From the NCBI RefSeq assembly GCF_029626145.1, contig NZ_JARUBJ010000002.1, positions 2,386,501 to 2,450,500 on the forward strand: DNA of 64,000 bases, given 5' to 3'. Each line of letters begins with the position of its first letter. Position 1 is the first letter of the stretch. The stretch is from Micromonospora sp. WMMD961. GTDB taxonomy: Bacteria > Actinomycetota > Actinomycetes > Mycobacteriales > Micromonosporaceae. A program made the position numbers and the translations under genes. Shown in pieces: positions 58,880 through 64,000 of the stretch. The notes under the pieces are model-generated. The model saw nothing but the letters and a program-made list of their open reading frames with translations. It searched no databases and was not told the DNA's origin.

Positions 58880-59743
58880 TCAGCGGGGCGGCAGGTCGTC
58901 GACGAACTCGGCGATCCGCCGCGCCAGCGGCGCGCCCGCCCGGACCCAGCTGAAGTGGTCCAGTGGCGCACCGGCCCGCTCCACTGTGTAGCGCTCCCGC
59001 ATCACCGAAGCGCCGGTGAGCTTCGCGCAGAGATGGTCCATGGTCTCGTGCGGGGTGAACTGGTCGTCGTCCACACTGACGGCCAGCACCGGGGTCCGCA
59101 CCGCGCGTACCGCCGCCTCGGTGTCCGTACCGTCGAGGCGTGGGAATCGGCCGGTCCGCGCGGTGTGGGCCCAGTCGCGGATGACGCCGCGCGCCTGCCG
59201 GCCGCCGAAACCCCAGCCTGGCCAGACCCGCAGCAGCGCCGCGGTGGCGGCGATCCCCTGGGTGTACGGCAGCACGCCGAGGCCCCGCCGGCCCGGGTAG
59301 CTCCGCCAGTACGGGATGCCGACCGCGATCAACGCCAGCCCGTCCACCCCGTCGTCGCCGTGCAGGGCGAGATGCAGCAGCGCGGCCTGCCCGCCCAGTG
59401 AGTGCCCGACCAGCAGCCGGCGGCGCCCGTCCAGCCGGGGCTTGAGCGCGGCCAGGACGGCGTCGACGTCGCCGGCCAGTTCCCGGTAGCCGTACCGGTC
59501 GGCCCGGCTCGGCGCGGGGGTGCTCGTTCCGGTACCACGCAGGTCGGCGACGACCACGGCCAGCCCGGCGGCGCGCAGTTCGGCGGCGAAGGGCCGGTAG
59601 TAGCGGGCACGGACCCCCATCGCGGGCCAGATCACCACCACTGGCGCGTCCGTCGTCCCGGTCGGCTCCGGATGGACCTGCACACCCAGCCGCCCGCCGT
59701 CGACGTCGACGAACTCCTGCGCGTACTCCGGCTCCCCGCTCAT
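58880..59743 (-). CDS. Alpha/beta hydrolase (serine aminopeptidase S33-like)
   Basis: 287 residues. Lid-less alpha/beta core with VVIWPAMGVRARYYRPFAAE, VVADLRGTGTST, nucleophile elbow VGHSLGGQA (Ser near residue 115), Asp in VLAVSVDDDQFTP and His in LDHFSWVRAG. Likely an esterase or lipase-like enzyme; the YheT-like GxxxxARYY segment hints at a hydrolase of lipid esters. ATG 59743 is 6 bases after TAAGCT (leaderless pattern). Confidence 0.88.
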   Translation of the reverse strand: MSGEPEYAQEFVDVDGGRLGVQVHPEPTGTTDAPVVVIWPAMGVRARYYRPFAAELRAAGLAVVVADLRGTGTSTPAPSRADRYGYRELAGDVDAVLAALKPRLDGRRRLLVGHSLGGQAALLHLALHGDDGVDGLALIAVGIPYWRSYPGRRGLGVLPYTQGIAATAALLRVWPGWGFGGRQARGVIRDWAHTARTGRFPRLDGTDTEAAVRAVRTPVLAVSVDDDQFTPHETMDHLCAKLTGASVMRERYTVERAGAPLDHFSWVRAGAPLARRIAEFVDDLPPR

Positions 59744-59844
59744 CGGCTCAGCTTACGACCCGACCCTACCGACGGGTAGCCATCGGTGGTCGGACGCGAC
59801 GGAGGGCCCCGCCGGGTGGCGGAGCCCTCCGAGTGGGAACCGGT

Positions 59845-61101
59845 TCAGGAGACGGAGATCGTCCCGTTGCCGGCGCGTACGCAGGTCACCGCACGTGCGC
59901 TGGTGACGGCCGCGCCGCTCAGGCACTGGCCGAGCACCTGGTGCCCGGTGGCGTTCGGGTGCCACGACTCCTGGCAGGTCTGGAAGTAGCTCACGCAGGT
60001 GTTGGCGATCCGCTGGATGGCGATCTTGTCCTTGCCGGCGAGGCTGGTGACGAAGGTGCCGGTCGCGCCGTCCTGGAGCCGGATCGGGGTCGCCAGCGCG
60101 CCCGACGGGCTGCTCGTCTGCTCACACAGCCGGGCGCCGTTGAAGGCCTGCTGCACGTTCAGGTACACCAGGTCGTCGGCCGGGAACTCGGCGGCCAGAG
60201 CGTCCCGGGTGGACTTGACGATGCCGCCCAGACCCTGGGAGAAGCGGTGCCCCGGGGCCAGGCTGGCCCGGTGGATCGGGCACCCGGCCGCGTACCGCTC
60301 GGCGCCCAGGTCGCGGAACTTGTCCCGGGTGTCGTCCCGGCTGTCCTCCTCGTGGAACTGCTGGTTCAGGTCCAGCGGCAGCGGGTTCGTGTAGTCCTGG
60401 AACACCACCCGGTGCTGCCCGTCCGCGTCCACCTCGTCCAGGGTGGTCAGGATCTGGCGTACCGCTGCGGTGGTCTCCGCGGTCGCGGCGCTGAGCTGCG
60501 CGGCGGTGGCCAGGTCGGCGTCGCTGCACGGCTTCTGCTCGACCGGGCCGTTCAGGTACGCCCAGAACTCCCACCAGCCGGTCCAGGCGTCGGCGATGAA
60601 GCGGTTGGCGCACTTCTCCGCGACGCTGCCGAAGGTGAACGAGCTGTTGTTGGAGCCGAGGCCGATCAGCACCAGGTCGATGTCCTGGGTCTGCGCGACG
60701 GCGCGCAGCTGGCTCAGCTGCGAGGCAACGGTGCGACCGTTGGTGCGCGCCTGCGAGGCGTTGGCGATGTCGTGTGGCTGGCCGCCGGAGCAGGCCAGGT
60801 TGAACCGGTTCTGGATGCCCGGCAGGTTGGCCTGGTGCAGCGAGGCGTTCGCCGAGCGGTGGCAGAAGAACGCGTTGTTGTTCGCCGCCGTCCAGCCCGG
60901 GAAGCCCTGGCTGACCCCGTTGGCGTCGACCACCGGGGTGTACGCCCCGGCGCCCTCGCCGCTGATGAAGCTGTCGCCGAGTGCCACCGCTGCGGTGGGC
61001 AGCGCGGCGGACGCGGGTGCGGGCAGCGCGACGGCGGTCGACAGCGCCGCCATGGCGATCGTCAGTCCCGCGGCGAGCGCGGTACGCCGGAACCTGGGCA
61101 T
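59845..61101 (-). CDS. Secreted SGNH/GDSL hydrolase
   Basis: 418 residues. Signal peptide (FRRTALAAGLTIAMAALSTA, cleavage near PASA). Block I with nucleophile Ser: VALGDSFISGEGAGAY; block III LIGLGSNNSSF; block V SWHPNATGHQ with catalytic His. Six or more cysteines suggest disulfides. These actinomycete exoenzymes are lipases or acyl-ester hydrolases. ATG 61101 starts the signal peptide; ATG 61116 is five codons upstream. A GAAAGAT direct repeat (61118-61131) lies just before the gene. Confidence 0.88.
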   Translation of the reverse strand: MPRFRRTALAAGLTIAMAALSTAVALPAPASAALPTAAVALGDSFISGEGAGAYTPVVDANGVSQGFPGWTAANNNAFFCHRSANASLHQANLPGIQNRFNLACSGGQPHDIANASQARTNGRTVASQLSQLRAVAQTQDIDLVLIGLGSNNSSFTFGSVAEKCANRFIADAWTGWWEFWAYLNGPVEQKPCSDADLATAAQLSAATAETTAAVRQILTTLDEVDADGQHRVVFQDYTNPLPLDLNQQFHEEDSRDDTRDKFRDLGAERYAAGCPIHRASLAPGHRFSQGLGGIVKSTRDALAAEFPADDLVYLNVQQAFNGARLCEQTSSPSGALATPIRLQDGATGTFVTSLAGKDKIAIQRIANTCVSYFQTCQESWHPNATGHQVLGQCLSGAAVTSARAVTCVRAGNGTISVS

Positions 61102-61271
61102 GGGCCCCCCATCCATCGAAAGATGAAAGATTCTCTGAGAGCGAGATCACATCACCCTCGTGCAACGGGCGTCAATGGCCCGTAACAGATTCGTTCGATG
61201 AAGGACACGCGCGCGGGCGCGGGCCCGCCTCGCCGAGACGGACCCGCGTACGCCGGGTGAGGGACGCCGGG

Positions 61272-62000
61272 CTAGCTGCCGGCCGGGCCGCCGCGGCGCT
61301 TCAGCGCCGTCGCTCCGGCGAGGTTCAGGCCGACACCCCACAGCAGCAGTACGCACAACCACTGCCCCCACCGCAGCAGGCTCATGTCCCCGGAGAGCAG
61401 GTTGCGCACGCTGCCGAACGGGGTCAGCCACGGCTGCGCGGCCGGCACGACGCCCAGCAGCGCGAACAGGCCCAACGGCAGCACGATCGTGCCGGTGAAC
61501 GCGGCCACCGGCGACCGCAGCAGCAGGCCCAGCCCGGTGCCGACCAGGCCGGCGACGATCTGCACCAGCACGCTGCCAACGGCGACCGTCCCGGCGTGCC
61601 GCCACGGCTCGTCGGCTACGCCAGCCGGAGTGAGGGCCAGCGTCGCGGCGCAGATCAGCACTCCGGCGACGGCGATGACGACGGCCGGCAGCCCCACCGC
61701 GAGCACACTGGGCAGGACCCGGACCGGGCCGGGTTGGGCCGGCGATCCCGGTCGGATGCCGGGGTCGGCCCGCGCCCCGCGCAGGTCGCGGACGAGCAGG
61801 ATGCCGAAGAGCGGCGTCACCACTGACATCAGGCTCTGCACGGTCTCGGAGAGCGCGGCGAACGTCCGGTCGGCGGGAGCCGCCGCCGCGACCAGCGCCA
61901 CGGCGGCCAGCAGCCCCGCCAGCAGGGTGCCGGCCAGCAGCCAGCGCCGGGCGCGCGTGCCGAGGGAGCGCCGCAGAGCCGCACGTGTCGTCTCGTCCAC
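61272..62000 (-). CDS. Membrane protein, ABC-2 permease-like
   Basis: 242 residues with about six membrane helices (WLLAGTLLAGLLAAVALVAA, SVVTPLFGILLV, VLAVGLPAVVIAVAGVLICA, VGSVLVQIVAGLVGTGLGLL and more). The topology resembles ABC-2 permeases without any ATPase gene next to it, so it may be an orphan or partner a remote ATPase. GTG 62000 has GGGAGG 8 bases upstream; the longer frame to 62087 has no such site. Confidence 0.7.
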   Translation of the reverse strand: MDETTRAALRRSLGTRARRWLLAGTLLAGLLAAVALVAAAAPADRTFAALSETVQSLMSVVTPLFGILLVRDLRGARADPGIRPGSPAQPGPVRVLPSVLAVGLPAVVIAVAGVLICAATLALTPAGVADEPWRHAGTVAVGSVLVQIVAGLVGTGLGLLLRSPVAAFTGTIVLPLGLFALLGVVPAAQPWLTPFGSVRNLLSGDMSLLRWGQWLCVLLLWGVGLNLAGATALKRRGGPAGS

Positions 62001-62201
62001 CCTGATCGCCTCCCGATCCGTGCGCTCGACGGCAGCGATGATCGGGAGCGTACCGGCGACGGTGTCGCTGTGTGGTCCCATGATCACCCGATGGTTGTTT
62101 CCTGGCTCACGCCCGTGGGCCGACGCGCGGCGGGTCGCGCGGGGCCTCCGACAGTTGTCCTAGCCTCGGGCTAGGCTCGCTGCGGCGCGCCACGCCGGCT
62201 G

Positions 62202-62255
62202 ATGTCGCCGGTGACCGGCAGCACACCGCCGAGACCGGGGAGTACGACCAGTTGA
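62202..62255 (+). CDS. Short upstream ORF overlapping the topoisomerase start
   Basis: ATG 62202 opens a 17-codon frame (MSPVTGSTPPRPGSTTS) whose TGA at 62253-62255 overlaps the TTG start of the topoisomerase gene (TTGA). No strong ribosome site precedes it. A TAGGCT box at 62172-62177 upstream could drive both. Real translation is uncertain. Confidence 0.25.
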   Translation: MSPVTGSTPPRPGSTTS

Positions 62256-64000
62256 CCGCAGAGCCTGACACCCTGTACGGGGCCGATGACCTCACCCACC
62301 TTGAGGGGCTGGACGCCGTCCGCAAGCGGCCCGGCATGTACATCGGTTCCACCGACAGCCGTGGCGTGGGTCACCTCGTCAACGAGATCCTCGACAACTC
62401 CACCGACGAGGGTGTCGCCGGTCACGCCAGCCACGTCGAGGTGATCCTGCACGCCGACGGCTCGGTGCAGGTCGACGACGACGGCCGGGGCATCCCCACC
62501 GACGTGCACGCCAAGTCCGGCATCTCCGGCGTCGAGCTGGTGCTGACCCGGTTGCACGCCGGCGGCAAGTTCGGCGGCTCCGGCTACAAGACCTCCGGCG
62601 GCCTGCACGGGGTGGGCGCCTCGGCGGTCAACGCGCTGTCCCGCCGGTTCGACGTGACCGTCCGCCGCGCCGGCAAGATCCACACGATGTCCTTCCGGCA
62701 CGGCGTACCGGGGATCTTCGACGGCGACGGGCCCGACGCGCCCTTCACCGCCGGCCCCGGGCTCCAGGTCGTCGGCGCCGTGAAACGCGGCCAACGCACT
62801 GGCACGTCGATCCGCTGGTGGCACGACGCCCGCTACTTCGAGACCGGCGCCGCGCTCGACGTCGACGCGGTCCGGATGAAGCTGCGCAACACCGCGTTCC
62901 TGGTGCCCGGCGTGACCTACCTGCTCCGCGACCTGACCGGCGAGACACCCGCCGAGGAGCGGTTCCACTACCCCAACGGGCTCAGCGACATGGTGGAGTT
63001 CCTCGCCCCGGCCGGCGACCGACCGGTCTCCGGCACCCTGCTGGTCAACGGCGAGGGCACCTACCGGGAGAACGCCGCCGACGCCAACGGCGTCATGCAG
63101 TCCAACGTGCAGCGGCGCGCCGAGGTCGAGGTGGCGTTCCGGTGGGGCACCGGCTACGAGCGCACCGTCGAGTGCTTCACCAACACCATCCGCAACGCGC
63201 ACGGCGGCACCCACCGCAAGGGCTTCGAGCGGGCCCTCGTCCGTTCCCTCGCCGACGCGGTCCGCAACACCCGCGGTCTGCTCAAGGCCAAGGAGGAGCC
63301 GCCCACCCTGGACGACGTCCTGGAGGGGATGACGGCGGTGGTGCACGTGCGGATCCCGGAGCCGCAGTTCACCTCGCAGACCAAGGACGAGCTGTCCACC
63401 ACCGGCATCACCAAGGTCATCCAGACGCTGGTCGACGCGCACGTCAAGGCCTGGTTGGAGGACCGGCGCACCAAGGCCGAGGCGCGCACCGTCCTGCAGA
63501 AGATCGTCGACGCGGCCCGGGTCCGGCTCACGCAGAAGCAACAGAAGGACGCCGCCCGGCGCAAGACCGCCCTGGAGGGCGCGTCCATGCCGCCGAAGCT
63601 GGTCGACTGCCGCGCGACGGGCATCGACCGCAGCGAGCTGTTCATCGTGGAGGGTGACAGCGCCCTCGGGACGAGCCGCATGGCGCGCTCGTCGGAATAC
63701 CAGGCGTTGCTGCCGATCCGGGGCAAGATCCTCAATGTGCAGAAGGCCAACCTCCAGCAGGTACTGGACAATGCCGAGTGCGCGGCCATCGTCCAGGTCC
63801 TCGGGGCCGGCTCGGGGCGTACGTTCGACCTCTCCGCGCTCCGCTACGGCCGAGTGCTGATCATGGCTGACGCCGACGTGGACGGCGCGCACATCCGTAC
63901 GCTGCTGATCACCCTCTTCGCCCGCTACATGCGGCCGTTGATCGAGGCCGGTCGGCTCTATGCCGCGATGCCGCCCCTGCACAAGATCACCACCAAGGGG
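62252..64000 (+). CDS. DNA topoisomerase IV-type subunit B (ParE/GyrB family), 3' truncated
   Basis: The first 583 codons are present; the end is outside the window. GHKL ATPase: EILDNSTDEG, DDGRGIPTD, GGLHGVGASAVNALS, GGTHRKGF. TOPRIM domain: IVEGDSALGTSRMARSSE, RGKILNVQKA and MADADVDGAHIRTLL. The EGDSAL (not EGDSAGG) motif matches the ParE-like branch seen in actinomycetes in addition to true gyrB. With its A subunit it would decatenate or relax chromosomal DNA. Start is TTG 62252 (TTG-ACC-GCA), with GGGGAG 9 bases upstream; no ATG or GTG fits. Confidence 0.9.
   Translation, partial: MTAEPDTLYGADDLTHLEGLDAVRKRPGMYIGSTDSRGVGHLVNEILDNSTDEGVAGHASHVEVILHADGSVQVDDDGRGIPTDVHAKSGISGVELVLTRLHAGGKFGGSGYKTSGGLHGVGASAVNALSRRFDVTVRRAGKIHTMSFRHGVPGIFDGDGPDAPFTAGPGLQVVGAVKRGQRTGTSIRWWHDARYFETGAALDVDAVRMKLRNTAFLVPGVTYLLRDLTGETPAEERFHYPNGLSDMVEFLAPAGDRPVSGTLLVNGEGTYRENAADANGVMQSNVQRRAEVEVAFRWGTGYERTVECFTNTIRNAHGGTHRKGFERALVRSLADAVRNTRGLLKAKEEPPTLDDVLEGMTAVVHVRIPEPQFTSQTKDELSTTGITKVIQTLVDAHVKAWLEDRRTKAEARTVLQKIVDAARVRLTQKQQKDAARRKTALEGASMPPKLVDCRATGIDRSELFIVEGDSALGTSRMARSSEYQALLPIRGKILNVQKANLQQVLDNAECAAIVQVLGAGSGRTFDLSALRYGRVLIMADADVDGAHIRTLLITLFARYMRPLIEAGRLYAAMPPLHKITTKG

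Noticed and set aside
57482..59401. 639-codon plus-strand frame spanning several minus-strand genes
   Set aside because: It runs antisense over a membrane protein gene and a hydrolase gene with good motifs and ribosome sites, and its product is Arg/Ala/Gly low-complexity.

Overview
The window is one contiguous piece of a very GC-rich chromosome, about 70 percent G+C by eye, with GTG and TTG starts, AGGAGG-type ribosome sites and many probably leaderless genes. The gene families (ROK and SARP-type regulators, DUF4331, BTAD-AAA activators, LtrA, actinobacterial secreted glycosidases with CBM13) point to an actinomycete, most likely Micromonosporaceae (Micromonospora or a close relative). I see no tRNA, rRNA, CRISPR array or intact insertion sequence. 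The order reads as ordinary chromosomal accessory DNA.

Layout. 1-4.5 kb: tail of a pyridoxamine-oxidase-like gene, then a minus-strand block with a DUF916-like/WxL-like surface protein pair, a DUF4331 protein and a secreted GH16 beta-1,3-glucanase with a palindromic LacI-type operator. 4.8-8.4 kb: a hypothetical gene, a TetR repressor divergent from an SDR-tautomerase pair, and a zinc alcohol dehydrogenase. 9-14.4 kb: a multiple-monosaccharide ABC operon (mmsA-mmsB-chvE) behind a 9-codon leader ORF, then a ROK regulator. 14.5-19.7 kb: a secreted metzincin-like protease, an AlkZ-like protein, and a GntR-ATPase-permease operon with its own operator. 20-24.7 kb: small acidic protein, membrane-anchored propeller-like protein, nitronate monooxygenase, a START-TM-CBM2-like fusion and a stand-alone maltokinase-cap protein. 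24.7-31.8 kb: GH87-type alpha-1,3-glucanase, NYN-LOTUS protein, tiny genes between strong inverted repeats, acyltransferase, a broken DUF1062 gene and a Gfo/Idh/MocA oxidoreductase. 31.9-36.9 kb: two-component system, TetR, XRE regulator, LtrA. 36.9-46.3 kb: a large membrane protein with a lipase-like end, a phage-like membrane/coiled-coil pair, a dehalogenase-like hydrolase, a 1111-residue SARP-AAA regulator and a cation/proton antiporter. 46.4-49 kb: an amino-acid ABC importer behind a cysteine/arginine leader peptide and attenuator-like hairpin. 49.4-62 kb: CorA, RNA ligase-like 2H protein, two DinB-fold proteins, alcohol dehydrogenase, SCP2-like/glycogen-debranching pair, DUF72, small and membrane hypotheticals, alpha/beta hydrolase, SGNH esterase and a membrane protein. 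The right edge cuts a topoisomerase IV-type subunit B gene.

How it fits together. Several genes serve carbohydrate capture: two secreted glucanases (beta-1,3 and alpha-1,3, as would attack fungal walls), a monosaccharide importer with a ROK regulator, and an intracellular glycogen debranching enzyme. Other pieces are stand-alone regulators and stress or housekeeping functions. The most distinctive regulatory features are the cysteine-type leader in front of the amino-acid importer, the 9-codon coupled leader of mmsA, a repeated TANNNT-N6/7-start (leaderless) architecture at nine or more genes, and several large inverted repeats near very small genes. All functional statements rest on reading motifs by eye; no database search was run.
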